Assembly: GCF_000002235.5 (NCBI RefSeq)
Contig: NW_022145611.1
Coordinates: 17,891,633 to 17,955,632, forward strand
Source of the DNA: Strongylocentrotus purpuratus
Taxonomy: Eukaryota; Echinodermata; Echinoidea; Camarodonta; Strongylocentrotidae
DNA length: 64,000 nucleotides
Reading direction: 5' to 3'
Positions 39,301 through 45,260 of this stretch are shown here, one piece after another. The translations under genes were made by a program, and so were the position numbers. The notes beneath the pieces were generated by a model that worked only from the letters and a program-made list of their open reading frames with translations, did no database searches and had not been told where the DNA came from. The number at the start of each line of letters is the position of its first letter. The stretch's first letter is position 1.

Positions 39301-42300
39301 AATCTTGAAAGGATACATAAAAAACAGTCAACATTGTATGCATATCCAGCAAATGTGGACTGCTACTTTTGGTATTAAACCATGCCTAGAGCATATTTTG
39401 CAATACCACCTATAATATTAGAGATAATGGTTTACTTTTCAAGCTCTAGTAAATTGATAAACAGGCATTAAAATTAGTCAGTCTACTCACTAATCTTGTC
39501 ATGATGTTATTGTCTTGAAAATGTCAAATTTTATGACCACTATGGCCATGCCCTTTTGATGTTATGTAACAAATGTTGACACATGAGCCCCATGACTGGT
39601 TTCCATAAATGGTAATTTTCTCAAAAGATGGTGTAACGAAAAGTTGGTTGTTCTTTATTGAGATAGATGTATTGCAAAGTTTAGCTTTAAGAATTAACAT
39701 AATACTTTGTAAGTTTAACGTTAAGTTTATCTTTTTATGCATTAGCATTCATCATTTAGATAAATGAATGTATTTTATAGTTTAGCTGAAGAATTAACTT
39801 AAGTTAGAATACAGTATAAGATTAAATACTCTTCTATAGGTATGACAGAATATCTTTCCAAAGTGCTTCAGATAGAAAGAAACATAATGAAATCAAACAT
39901 AAGGTGATACTTGTCTCCAAGAAATCTGTAGGTAATTGTGGCATTTTCCCCTGAAACGTATTTTGTGGAAAAAATGCTTGGAAAACAAAAGAAATTTACA
40001 AGAGTTCAATTGTTTTATATCCAAGATTCAAAGCACAAAATGACAATCTTTTAATGATACTTTTTTGCCTGCAATTTTTTCCTTATGCTCTTTGAAGAAA
40101 TTTTAAATAGACTTCATTTCAGTCGCTATCATTTGTACCAAAAAGGTTAAATAGCAACTGTAATTGTTGGATCATATGTACATATACTTCCATCTTCATG
40201 TGTCTCTCTTTGAAGGTTTCCTGAATAGTTTTGCCCCTCATTGTTTTTATAAGTTCAAAGCAGGAGAGAGGGAATAATGGGACTACAATGATGTCAACAA
40301 AATACTCTGAAAATAAAGACTTTAATGCCTTAATATGTCTTGCTTTATGGATAATACCGGTACATGTATGTTTTGTCAAATTGCTTTGATTTACGTGATA
40401 GTTCATGCTGGTATTTGTCATGCATAATTTTCTACATGTGCTATAGAATTTATTATCAACATCATCAACCACAGTAGTTGGTTTGTATCTCACTTTCCCT
40501 CTGGGTTTTGCATTTCTGTTTTGTGGGTAGACTTCTGATTAATCCAGAGGGCAGAATTTGAGCCATTTCCTTTGCATCGTTAAATAAACAATTCCTGATG
40601 AGATCAATGCGTGTCAAAAAAGTTGACTGTTGTCGTAGAAGCTTGCCCAGACTGAAATTCTGAATAGCTGTGAGCCACCGATTTCAATAAACGAGAGGGC
40701 AAAATTTGTGTTCTTAAAAGTGTTAAATTTGAATTTAGAGCAAGTTTTATTATTTAGTAATCGCTGCGCTGACGAGACCCGGGTTTGCCACAGCTTTTTA
40801 GGGGCGAAGAATCGGCGTGGCGTACGCCGAGACCGGGCATGCCGAACGCGCTAGTTAGAGGGGCCAATGAAATTGCGTCTCTCCCCTGCCAGGAAGCGCA
40901 CAAGTAGGTACTTGTGGTTGTGTATGCCATTAGCTACGCATCCCCACAAGTCCTTGAGATTCAAGAGCGGGCACTGGAGCGCTTTTATGCCCGTAAACCT
41001 ACACCAGCAAATTGCTGTAATTACACTCCTTATTTCTCTCTACCATGACTATAGGTAATGTATCTCAACTTTCACCCCCCCCCCCTCTTATTTGCAGCCC
41101 CACTTGTCTAGAATCACCCCCCCCCCCCAGGAGCACAGCCAACAGGTATATCTGTCCTCTGACATGAGCGGCCTTTATGGGGGCCATTCTTCTGAAGTTC
41201 TGATAATACATCAGAAACATGCGCTCGCAGGAAAAGAGAAAATAGAAATTAAGATGAAGTGTCTGCGGCCATGAGCAAAGTGCCGCAAAGGATTGGTGTT
41301 GTTCTCTTCAACTTGATGAAAGTCAGTTATGAGCCTTGTTATAAGCTTCTCCACTCAACCTCTCTCACTTCTCCCCTCCGTGATTAGGGGGTATCTTGTC
41401 CCTGATGAAAGCCGATAGTCTCTAATCCTAACTGGTTTCCTGTAGATTTTCTTCGGTAGGGCTGCCCCAGCCAGCACCCTGAAGAAGACTGCCATTGTGG
41501 GGGTTCCGTTACCCTACGTGCCTGCATGTGACGCACCTCCCTCCCACGCCAGCCAGCCAGCAACCTGCATATTCATGCACCTATTTGTGAGACTAAGAGT
41601 GGCCAATGCTGGGTGAGATGGAGCGTGAAAACGTCGGGAGTGACTGACTGACTGATGGGGGAGAAAGAAGACCCTCTGTCTTGTTCTGCACTGTTAGGCG
41701 CTTCTTTAGGAGATTGATCAATGAATTCAAAAGTATCTAAAATGCTGCCATTAGCATCATCCCAGCAGTGCAGCGCTCTGTCTCGGTGTGAGTTGTACTC
41801 CTTGTACTTGCGGAAAACATTTATTGGAATTTCAAATTGGCCAAGTCATAGGTCCTGATCAGTTTGCCTGCACTTCAAGTGCAGCTGAGGTGGTTTAAGT
41901 AATTATTCAGTCTTTGTATTACTCTGCTTATCACAAGGGATTGTATGCATAAGCCATTGACTTTCATTCAAGCACGGCACACAATATTTCTCCCAAGCTC
42001 TTCCCAAAGCAAGAAAAAAAAAGTAGCTTGATAATTGTTAAGGATGGGGCGATTGAGACGTCATTCTCGGCACTCCTCGCCACTAGCATCACACACTTCC
42101 ACTGCAACGGGCTCCCGTATCGGATGTCGCGCCCCCGCAGCGCGGAACCGCGACAAAAGCCGGGGCCTATTGTGAGCCTGGACTGGTACAAAGACGATTT
42201 GCAAACATTGGGACTGTGGGCCGACGGCTGTACTGATTCCTGAGGGGGGCCTTGTAATGGAATCCCACTTCCAGGAGATCAAATTCACGGCTAATACCAC

Positions 42301-42895
42301 GTGGGGAGCTCCCAGATCTTACCAAAATCTTTTATTCCAGGGTTTAGTCGTTATACAACTTTCCATTTTGTTTTTGATGTAAATGTCGTGCACGTGGGCT
42401 CACCCTATTAGACTTTTTTGCCCAGGAGTGTGATCTTTTCTTGATTGCTGTCTCAACCTTAAAAAAAAAAAAAAAAAAATGAAGTCAATCCCCTCCTTGC
42501 ATCCCAATTCCCCTCCAAGCAATTTGACATTTTCAATATTTATGAATCATATTTTCCTCTAGTTTAAATATATATTCAGTAGATTTTTTGGAGTGAGATA
42601 TATTGAAGCTGGTGAATCAGACTGTTTCATTGCAAAATTGCAGTTTAGCATGAGAACTGTATTGGTATTATATCTATAAAATATGGAAGAACATGTCCAA
42701 ATATCAATATATATATATCGATTGATGGTAGTTGTCCAGGCTATTGAATAGAGAATTTAAAATCTAACTAATTTGATTCATTAAAAGAATGCAGAGGAGA
42801 TTACGGTACAGGGTTTGGACATTACAAAGTCTCACCTCTGTCACTTCCTCTCTCTTTCTCTCTTTCTCTTTCTCTCTCCATCTCTCCATCTCTCT

Positions 42896-42981
<86 letters not shown>

Positions 42982-44488
42982 TTCACTTGCTTAACTTTTC
43001 TTTTTACATCAAATATGAAATAATTGTTTGTTTTGTCTTTCAAATTGATTTACCGTACTCCATCTTTTCCAATAAAAAATATGTGAGGTATTAACTGTTA
43101 ATTCCAATCTATAAATCAATTCTATCAAAAAGTGTTCTTCCATTTGAACTGCACGCCATATATGAGCAATACCCTCGCTGATCATGGCCTGGAATTGGCT
43201 TATTTCATCCAATATGTTTAACTAGCTGGCTGTATTTAACTAGATTCTAAGCTTGAAATAAGAAGAGCGTTCCAGCCGTAGTCATAAATCAACATGTATG
43301 GTTGTGCACAATAAAGGCCCCTAGCAGAAATAGCTACCACCCTAGTATTTGCTCACCAATGATTTAGGGGAGAATGGTAATTATGGTATTGTGGATTGTA
43401 CATGGTTTTGAATACGGTTTAGTTTGCAATGAGGGTCTCTCTCTGTTGACATAGCTGTCTTGTCTTCTCTCTGACCAAGAAGGAGTGCACCTACAGTACT
43501 CGCCTCGGTTTCATAATTTCCTGCACTGTCCAGCAGCATTGAAAGAATATTTAGTTTCTAACCGATTCTTAAATTAAGTTCAAAATCAGAATTTGCTGTA
43601 GCATGCCATACGGGAAGTGAGCATTTGTTTGATTGATGGTATCCCTTATTTCACAATATTGCTGTAAATCTAATTATCTATATTGAAGTATTGAATGGTC
43701 AAATAATATGGCACTTTCCATTAGTCACCTACAGTATGCAACTTTAGGTAAGACATTAGTTTAGTATCTATGAAAATATTTCCTTGTTTCATTCTACAAC
43801 ATTGTATTGTAAATCATGGTTGATGATTAATAGTTTTCAATCAGTTTCATATCACACTTTCTTCCGCCAAAACAATTTATTTGCCATGAAGTGTGTTGTA
43901 GAATGCAAAAATTAACTTGATTCAAAGAAGTTAATGTATTACTTTCTTTTATATAGGTAATACTTGCCTTGTATACTGGTTCTAATTGTACATTGTATGT
44001 AAAGTCAATTGATATTCAGTTACTTGCATGCTGTTTCATGAGTGCTATTTTGTGTTTTATTGACAATATAATTATATAATTATCATGTGATATCTAAAAT
44101 TGTAATTACAATTTCTCTCTCTTATCTCTCTCTCTCTCTCTCTCTATTTCTCTTTTTCTTTCCCTGCCTCACTCCCTCCCTTCAACTTCCCCTACTTTCT
44201 CTTTCTCATCATATCCCCCTTTTCTTCTTTCTCTTAAATATTTTGTTAATCTATTTCTTTCTATCTTTCTTTCTTTGTGTCGCTTCTTTTCTTCCATTTT
44301 CTTTGATGTTGCTTTCAACTTTCTCTTCCTCCTCCAAACTCCTGTCTTCTGTACTATTCTCCCCTCCTCTTGACCTGCATCTCTCCCCCCCCCCCTTCAC
44401 CCCTTTCACTTACTATGCCCCTCAGGGTGGAAACCAGGGAGGAGGAGGATACCCCAAGCCTCCTGGCCACTCCCAGAGGAGATACTAA
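1..44488 (+). CDS. XRN2: XRN2, nuclear 5'-3' exoribonuclease (C-terminal 12 exons; 5' end beyond window)
   Basis: XRN2/Rat1 degrades 5'-monophosphorylated RNA in the nucleus, acting in torpedo termination by RNA polymerase II and in rRNA and snoRNA trimming. Twelve exons join in one frame: 1-60, 996-1079, 1811-1911, 2737-2825, 4141-4197, 4987-5055, 5849-6067, 8691-8942, 10675-10802, 23084-23117, 35245-35467 and 44426-44488, giving 458 residues and TAA. All introns are GT-AG. Landmarks recalled from vertebrate XRN2 appear in the right order: [57 protein letters not shown], LPGAK and PQLGF. The nuclease core is not in the window; the visible part is the end of the folded region plus a long disordered tail. 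The tail is longer than the vertebrate one and rich in RGG, GGY and QQ. XRN1 is excluded by the LPGAK and PQLGF block. Identity is very likely; distant exon joins rest on phase and splice sites, not on transcripts. Confidence 0.93.
86..399. mobile_element. MITE family 1, copy 1
   Basis: A 314-bp element with inverted ends CTGGGGGCTGTTTCACAAAG and its complement near CTTTGTGAAACACCCCCAG. The inner ends are also complementary (AAGTTGGACC... against ...AAGTCCAACT). It has no coding capacity. A second copy lies at 11371-11683. It fills much of intron 1, starting 26 bp after the donor. Confidence 0.85.
400..995 (+). other. Rest of XRN2 intron 1
   Basis: AT-rich sequence after the MITE, ending at the CCTAG acceptor. 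No further repeat, RNA or coding signal was recognised. Confidence 0.6.
996..1079 (+). CDS. XRN2: XRN2 visible exon 2
   Basis: Encodes [20 protein letters not shown] followed by YDNLTPIE. This matches the vertebrate XRN2 pattern [10 protein letters not shown] then YPDLTPEE. The acceptor is CCTAG and the donor GTAAGT; entry and exit are both phase 1. Confidence 0.93.
1099..1695. repeat. 88-bp higher-order minisatellite built of GAT and GAGGAGGAAGG
   Basis: Runs of (GAT)n alternate with a GGACAAAGAGGAGGAGGAAG block. That block starts at 1203, 1291, 1379, 1467 and 1555, an exact 88-bp spacing. An earlier variant lies at 1100, and the array decays into imperfect GAT repeats by about 1695. It begins 20 bp after the exon 2 donor. 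Long open frames on both strands (Asp/Glu/Gly/Met, or His/Ser/Ile) are by-products of the repeat. Confidence 0.93.
1811..1911 (+). CDS. XRN2: XRN2 visible exon 3
   Basis: Encodes [18 protein letters not shown] then LYNFIRELYETNSLEQ, the conserved LFVGKHHPL(x)DFI(x)ELY block of XRN2. The acceptor is ACACAG and the donor GTGAGA; the exon ends in phase 0. Confidence 0.93.
1912..2317 (+). other. 5' part of XRN2 intron 3
   Basis: AT-rich intronic sequence with no recognised element, leading into the tandem duplication. Confidence 0.5.
2318..2767 (+). repeat. 225-bp tandem duplication spanning the intron 3 / exon 4 boundary
   Basis: Unit 1 is 2318-2542 and unit 2 is 2543-2767, about 90% identical by eye. 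Each unit contains an internal TTTTGCAG, a 3' splice site and GCTGAGCCTGATAC. Unit 2 leads into real exon 4. Unit 1 carries a decoy acceptor (TTTACAG at 2506-2512) and a 30-bp pseudo-exon that runs into an in-frame TGA at 2573. Confidence 0.9.
2737..2825 (+). CDS. XRN2: XRN2 visible exon 4
   Basis: Encodes AEPDTDMCPSLAHGVRGK then IGNDEFVTLPG(R), matching the vertebrate region with CHGIQG and DEEAILPD. The acceptor is GTACAG and the donor GTGAGT; it exits in phase 2. Its first 30 bp and 3' splice site are present a second time at 2513-2542 in a tandem duplication, but only this copy continues into conserved sequence and keeps the frame. Confidence 0.92.
2889..3277. mobile_element. TTAA-bounded dispersed element, copy 1
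   Basis: A 389-bp non-coding unit with TTAA at both edges (2889-2892 and 3274-3277). It is repeated at 9289-9680, also between two TTAA. Shared landmarks include CTGTGATATGGTGTAATATT, GATCATGAAGTGCCTC and CAGGCGATCG. Duplicated TTAA is typical of piggyBac-type insertion. The terminal inverted match beyond TTAA-AGG is weak, so the class is tentative. Confidence 0.72.
3278..4140 (+). other. Rest of XRN2 intron 4
   Basis: AT-rich intron with no supported gene or RNA. It ends in a long pyrimidine tract (about 4076-4139) ahead of the exon 5 acceptor. Confidence 0.5.
4141..4197 (+). CDS. XRN2: XRN2 visible exon 5
   Basis: Encodes (R)[18 protein letters not shown], equivalent to vertebrate SPVPMLRDLTQNTVV. 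A strong pyrimidine tract (about 4076-4139) precedes the ATGCAG acceptor. The donor GTATGT leaves phase 2. Confidence 0.93.
4198..4986 (+). other. XRN2 intron 5 with a short direct repeat
   Basis: Mostly AT-rich. A 26-bp phrase beginning TTGGGGCTCCCAACACTTTA occurs at about 4799 and again at about 4873, a 74-bp spacing. A run of TGATT/GATTT near 4445-4475 looks like the tail of an old minus-strand retroelement. Nothing else was recognised. Confidence 0.5.
4987..5055 (+). CDS. XRN2: XRN2 visible exon 6
   Basis: Encodes (G)[18 protein letters not shown] then LPGA(K), matching vertebrate INFKDPQFAEDYIFKAVM then LPGA. The acceptor is CACTAG and the donor GTGAGT; it exits in phase 2. Confidence 0.94.
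5194..5378. repeat. Dispersed repeat R3, copy A
   Basis: Shares GCATTGTGAAAGAA, ATCAGAAAA, TACTGCAAGGTTCTGGAAT, ATGATAAGAAAT, CCCAGTCTT and GAAAGATGTATATG with copies at about 23895-24068 and 30447-30632. It is non-coding and of unknown class. Confidence 0.75.
5379..5848 (+). other. Rest of XRN2 intron 6
   Basis: AT-rich, with no feature recognised apart from the TTTCAG acceptor at its end. Confidence 0.45.
5849..6067 (+). CDS. XRN2: XRN2 visible exon 7 with RGG box
   Basis: Begins KVPDKVLKPEDFLNANG (vertebrate counterpart KPAAVLKPSDW). It then carries an RGG/RGGG/GYRGG tract of about 30 residues (visible residues 170-199), and resumes with YRPQLGFQRNSG, the counterpart of KPQLGFNRDR. The Gly/Arg tract sits exactly where vertebrate XRN2 has only a short linker. 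RGG boxes commonly bind RNA and are arginine methylation substrates. The acceptor is TTTCAG and the donor GTAAGA; it exits in phase 2. Confidence 0.92.
6243..6320. repeat. Poly-G, poly-C and poly-T cluster
   Basis: About 20 G, then about 16 C, then about 28 T within 80 bp. The G and C runs could pair as a hairpin. Run lengths may be inaccurate because such tracts are error-prone. Confidence 0.85.
6321..8690 (+). other. Rest of XRN2 intron 7, with an eroded tandem repeat at about 7230-7650
   Basis: T-rich intron. Phrases such as TATCATACAGTTCCAGATAT (about 7243) and TATGATACAGCTCCAGATAT (about 7537), with a weaker TTTTCAGCTCCTAGATACTT (about 7405), indicate decayed tandem units. Each looks like a pyrimidine tract plus AG acceptor. 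No open reading frame here has coding character. Confidence 0.45.
8691..8942 (+). CDS. XRN2: XRN2 visible exon 8 (Pro/Gln/Ser-rich tail)
   Basis: Starts (R)DQDVQEYYGAIQLFNQWKNQ and continues as a Pro/Gln/Ser/Ala-rich stretch ending QASLS(R). The pyrimidine-rich CTTCTTCCCAG acceptor restores phase 2 from exon 7, and the frame is open throughout. The donor GTAGTC is weaker than the others. Little of this exon is conserved with vertebrates, so the 3' boundary rests on phase and the splice signal. Confidence 0.82.
9289..9680. mobile_element. TTAA-bounded dispersed element, copy 2
   Basis: Same family as 2889-3277, with TTAA at 9289-9292 and 9677-9680. It differs by scattered substitutions and a short AT expansion near 9522-9532, so the copies are old rather than recent. 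Confidence 0.72.
9681..10674 (+). other. Rest of XRN2 intron 8
   Basis: AT-rich, with an (AT)n run near 10025-10050. No gene or RNA signal was recognised. Confidence 0.45.
10675..10802 (+). CDS. XRN2: XRN2 visible exon 9 (poly-Gly/Tyr tail)
   Basis: Encodes (R)HGANQGRNDQSILGPAPPAH then H, seven Gly, YGGGYNQRQGGYGQ(G). The acceptor is TTGACAG and the donor GTAGGA; it enters in phase 2 and exits in phase 1. A MITE starts about 38 bp after the donor. Confidence 0.85.
10840..10990. mobile_element. MITE family 2, copy 1
   Basis: About 150 bp, with inverted ends CAGGGACCCGTTTCACAAAG and the complement of CTGGGGGCGTTTCACAAAAC. The body has complementary CAATGACAAATGACAAAA and TCATTTGTCACTGATGACAA. 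A second copy is at 11774-11913. The end motif is shared with MITE family 1. Confidence 0.85.
11371..11683. mobile_element. MITE family 1, copy 2
   Basis: About 313 bp, ends GGGGGGTGTTTCACAAAGAT and complement. It is collinear with 86-399 along its whole length, for example GAAATCTCCTTGATGATAGA in both. Its terminal repeats match better than those of copy 1. Confidence 0.88.
11774..11913. mobile_element. MITE family 2, copy 2
   Basis: About 140 bp, beginning CGGGGCGTTTCTCAAAGCC and ending GTTTTGTGAAATGCC plus a C run. It shares GATAACCAATCAGAAGCAAG with 10840-10990. Confidence 0.85.
11914..18040 (+). other. XRN2 intron 9, 5' half: no supported gene
   Basis: AT-rich intron. Several short open frames exist but none resembles a known family. 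Runs of ACATGTA are common. Nothing else was supported. Confidence 0.5.
18041..18400. repeat. Long T/C-rich (pyrimidine) segment
   Basis: About 350 bp of TTTCTC-type sequence on the + strand with only scattered purines. The open frames on both strands (Phe/Ser or Lys/Arg-rich) are compositional artefacts. Confidence 0.8.
19946..20470. mobile_element. Inverted-repeat element (MITE-like), 525 bp
   Basis: The left end is CTCACTGAGCGGCGAATGCT and the complement of the right end is CTCACTGATTGGCGAATGCT. Similarity continues inward as TACGAACGTTGCAAATTTGG against TGCGAACGGAGCAAATTTGG. The interior repeats GCGAATG/TTGCAA-type words. No transposase is present. Confidence 0.82.
21871..21922. repeat. 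Poly-C tract followed by (CT)n
   Basis: About 18 C, then a short spacer and about 12 CT units. Confidence 0.85.
22108..22149. repeat. C-run joined to A-run
   Basis: About 18 C directly followed by about 22 A. The same C-to-A or T-to-G junction recurs near 32547, 59551 and 61661. Confidence 0.85.
22295..22371 (+). mobile_element. Decayed 5' end of the Helitron-like family seen at 35859
   Basis: ATGCCTCTGAACACC, a broken inverted arm, then GCACTATGTTTTGGGTTTGT and a (TCCG/TCCGT)-like run. This is the same order as ATGCCTCCGTTACG, CATTATGTTTTCGGGTTGT and the TCCG run at 35859-35930. The downstream tandem repeats are missing or unrecognisable. Confidence 0.6.
22861..23065. repeat. (CT)n / TTCTCTCT tract upstream of microexon 10
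   Basis: About 205 bp of nearly pure pyrimidine on the + strand, ending about 20 bp before the TATATAG acceptor of the 34-bp exon. It can act as a very long polypyrimidine tract. The Arg/Glu and Ser/Leu open frames across it are artefacts. Confidence 0.95.
23084..23117 (+). CDS. XRN2: XRN2 visible exon 10, 34-bp microexon
   Basis: Encodes only (G)GYNQGGQSYN(R), continuing the GGY/NQGG pattern of exon 9. It sits between TATATAG and GTAAGA. About 200 bp of nearly pure (CT)n ends some 20 bp upstream, an exceptional polypyrimidine tract. The length is not a multiple of three and corrects the phase from 1 to 2. Skipping it would give about six altered residues and then a stop at the start of the next exon. 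Confidence 0.83.
23895..24068. repeat. Dispersed repeat R3, copy B
   Basis: Matches copy A at 5194-5378 and copy C at 30447-30632, including TACTGCAAGGTTCTGGAAT and GAAAGATGTATATG. It ends near a perfect palindrome CGCACACGTGTGCG at about 24051-24064. Confidence 0.75.
24106..24258. repeat. Dispersed repeat R4, copy 1
   Basis: About 150 bp beginning TTTACCAAATATATCAATTA and containing TTTCACATGATTGGTAATAA and GGGGCGTTTCCAA. It is closely matched at 49393-49545. Class unknown; no coding capacity. Confidence 0.8.
24259..26990 (+). other. XRN2 intron 10 segment, including a CpG-containing block at about 25080-25360
   Basis: Mostly AT-rich. Around 25080-25360 the sequence becomes rich in CACGCA, GCGCGC and similar words, unlike its surroundings. 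A C-run lies at about 26168-26186. No gene is supported. Confidence 0.45.
26990..27112. repeat. Poly-C then (CT)n tract
   Basis: A C-rich start followed by about 100 bp of CT dinucleotides with a few TTT interruptions. Confidence 0.93.
27113..29205 (+). other. XRN2 intron 10 segment with a purine-rich block at about 27650-28250
   Basis: The + strand is unusually G/A-rich at 27650-28250, which creates Ser/Pro/Leu open frames on the - strand. They show no family resemblance. The remainder is AT-rich, with C runs at about 28710-28736 and 28799-28810. Confidence 0.4.
29206..29744. mobile_element. TTAA-flanked MITE, 539 bp
   Basis: The left end TTAAAGGTACTATGTCCC and the complement of the right end TTAAAGGTACTATGTCCC match, extended by about 8 further bases (TTTTGCAG against ATTTGCAG). 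Both outer edges are TTAA, the signature of piggyBac-type integration. No transposase frame is present. Confidence 0.85.
30447..30632. repeat. Dispersed repeat R3, copy C
   Basis: Most diverged of three copies: AACATTGTGAAAGAAACC, AAAGATTGATCATGCAG, CCCAATCTTGCTGAAA and GCACTGCACACTGAAAG align in order with copies A and B. Confidence 0.6.
31512..31590 (-). mobile_element. Possible old tRNA-derived SINE head
   Basis: On the - strand a box-B-like GGTTCCGATCC (31517-31527) lies about 39 bp downstream of a weak box-A-like TGGCTCACTGCA (31566-31577). Both boxes have mismatches. No tail is visible. Confidence 0.35.
31620..33115 (+). other. XRN2 intron 10 segment, nothing recognised
   Basis: AT-rich, with a T-run joined to a G-run at about 32547-32570. 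No gene, RNA or element is supported. Confidence 0.45.
33121..33330. repeat. G-run, C-run and (CT)n cluster
   Basis: G14 at 33121-33134, a C-rich run at about 33171-33200, then GCTCGCTCG followed by (CT)n to about 33327. The G and C runs are complementary and only 40 bp apart. Confidence 0.88.
33623..33911. repeat. 144-bp direct tandem duplication, nearly identical copies
   Basis: Copy 1 is 33623-33766 and copy 2 is 33767-33911. Both begin CTTGTGTTGTTGTTTCTTGT and end AGAAGGAGAATGTTTTG. Only about two differences are visible, so the duplication is recent. The open frames across it are by-products. Confidence 0.92.
33912..35244 (+). other. 3' end of XRN2 intron 10
   Basis: AT-rich with T runs. 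No further element is recognised before the exon 11 acceptor. Confidence 0.45.
35245..35467 (+). CDS. XRN2: XRN2 visible exon 11 (Gln/Asn/Tyr/Gly-rich)
   Basis: Encodes (R)NQQSNLGWNRNQQSQGQA, later HNNQGYGGYNQQQQGYGG and NSYGNRDNRNQGWQ. This is prion-like low-complexity composition continuing exons 9 and 10. The acceptor is TCCCAG and the donor GTGAGT; it exits in phase 0. Reading through the donor would add VSYGY and stop, so intron retention would give a short alternative C terminus. Confidence 0.88.
35538..35615 (-). mobile_element. 3' fragment of a tRNA-type SINE with (ATT)n tail
   Basis: Read on the - strand: GCGCCTCAAGCATTTGATTG, then GGATTTGGCGCCTTATAAA, then a run of ATT. Complementary GCGCC/GGCGC words followed by a trinucleotide tail are usual at the 3' end of such SINEs in marine invertebrates. 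The tRNA head is missing (5' truncated). Confidence 0.55.
35859..36658 (+). mobile_element. Non-autonomous Helitron-like element with central tandem repeats
   Basis: It opens with ATGCCTCCGT and a hairpin (GCCTCCG at 35861-35867 with CGGAGGC at 35880-35886), then a (TCCG)n run. The core has about 4.5 tandem units of 151 bp. It closes with ACGGAGGCAT, inverse to the start, then the 16-bp palindrome CGACTGCGCGCAGTCG (36630-36645) nine bases before CTAG (36655-36658). A 3' hairpin just before CTRR is the Helitron mark, and central repeats are known in the DINE/pearl type of non-autonomous element. No Rep/helicase is encoded. Confidence 0.72.
35931..36560 (+). repeat. 151-bp tandem array inside the Helitron-like element
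   Basis: Units start CTCGTGATCGCG or CTTGTGATCGCG at 35931, 36082, 36233, 36383 and (decayed) 36520. The first three are about 95% alike by eye; the last two are increasingly degraded. Units 1 to 3 each contain a triple AGGTCA block at 36035-36054, 36186-36205 and 36337-36356. Confidence 0.92.
36703..36900. mobile_element. Fragment of another TTAA-type dispersed element
   Basis: Begins TTAAAGGGATGTCCACC with a C run, then GAAACAGAGAAAGTATAAAT and AAGAAAGTTATGAATGTTTG. This word order is familiar from short TTAAAGGG repeats of marine invertebrates. The far end was not identified. Confidence 0.45.
36930..37770. repeat. Eroded tandem array, about 150-bp period
   Basis: A phrase like GTTCAGGGTTTCC, then about 35 bp later TTTGTAATCCTTTTAAATG and AAACTTGTGTATGG, recurs near 36940, 37082, 37233, 37393, 37533 and 37674. 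Spacings are 140-160 bp. Units are strongly diverged, so the array is old. Confidence 0.62.
37771..40740 (+). other. XRN2 intron 11 segment, nothing recognised
   Basis: AT-rich throughout. A 124-codon open frame on the - strand near 40119-40493 has no recognisable domain and is probably chance. Confidence 0.45.
40745..42320. other. GC-rich, CpG-containing blocks in intron 11
   Basis: Three blocks (about 40745-41000, 41400-41700, 42040-42320) are much richer in G+C and CpG than the flanking intron. Examples are GGCGTGGCGTACGCCG near 40814 and CGCGCCCCCGCAGCGCGG near 42128. C runs at about 41073-41083 and 41118-41128 separate them. No convincing coding frame is seen; conserved regulatory sequence is possible. 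Confidence 0.4.
42843..42982. repeat. (CT)n / TTTCTC tract
   Basis: About 140 bp of CT-rich simple sequence on the + strand. Confidence 0.93.
42983..44105 (+). other. 3' part of XRN2 intron 11
   Basis: AT-rich; nothing recognised before the pyrimidine-rich stretch leading to the last exon. Confidence 0.45.
44110..44425 (+). promoter_or_regulatory. Extended polypyrimidine tract before the last XRN2 exon
   Basis: About 300 bp dominated by C and T, with a (CT)n core at 44114-44146 and a C run near 44385, ending in CCCCTCAG. The length is unusual for a 3' splice site and parallels that of the microexon. Confidence 0.6.
44426..44488 (+). CDS. XRN2: XRN2 terminal coding exon with TAA stop
   Basis: Encodes GGNQGGGGYPKPPGHSQRRY then TAA. 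The ending resembles the vertebrate XRN2 terminus (PPPSGRYNWN) in its Pro/Arg/Tyr content. A long pyrimidine-rich stretch (about 44110-44425) ends in the CCCCTCAG acceptor. Confidence 0.88.
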   Translation, partial: GGNQGGGGYPKPPGHSQRRY

Positions 44489-45260
44489 GATGCCATCCCG
44501 TTGATACCGATACAGCAGAAGCATCACCATTAGTGTCCCATCATCATCATCATCTAGCTTCTGAGAGAGAGAGGGATGAGTTTCTCTAAATTTCCTCTAT
44601 CAACAATACATGTATTTCGAATGTACCTTTTAACTGCCATGTTGTGACATCTTCTAAGAACGAAATGGCTTATAGCGGAAGGCATAGGTCAGGACAATGT
44701 GGCACACTCATTTTAACCAAAAGAAAAACAAATATTTCTGCTACCATCATGACAGCTCCAAAATATTGAAGAAAACTTTGCTTGATTTTTTATTTTTTCG
44801 TAGCAGTCTGTTATGCCTGTCCTTTCTGTCAGTGAGAGATTGATGCTGATTGGGAAGATAGGAATCAGTGAGGAGTTGTAATTTGAAACATACAGTTTTT
44901 TTAGATGTTGTTTCTTTAATTTCTTTTTAATGACTGAACAGCCATGTGAACCATATGTACCTGTCAGACTTTCCAGAAAAGGACTTTTGTGAAATAGGAT
45001 GCGTTTGTGCAAACTGATGGAGGAAAAATTGTCTTGGTCTCTGATCAACTTATATTGGTTGAGATAGTGCTGCCAACAACAAAGATGACCATATATTTTT
45101 TGAGTAATGGGTATTAATGCTCAGATTGTGGTGTGAGAGAAGAAATGTTACTTTTGATACATGTGCAGTTTAGGATCACTATTGCTGTGATTAATTTTCA
45201 TGGTTCAAAATTCTCAAATGGCATCACAATCTTCTTGGGTGAATAAAGCTGCTCAATGTT
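44489..45260 (+). other. XRN2: XRN2 3' UTR, extent inferred
   Basis: AT-rich DNA follows the TAA with no further coding frame. The first convincing AATAAA is at 45242-45247, with T-rich sequence after it, so cleavage near 45260 is a reasonable estimate. Alternative downstream sites cannot be excluded. Confidence 0.5.
45242..45247 (+). terminator. Candidate polyadenylation signal AATAAA
   Basis: Canonical hexamer about 750 bp after the XRN2 stop codon, followed within 40 bp by a T-rich stretch with TTTTGTTTTATT. No transcript evidence is available. Confidence 0.5.

Noticed and set aside
40119-40493. 124-codon frame on the - strand
   Set aside because: No domain recognised and flanked by AT-rich intron; coding use is not supported.
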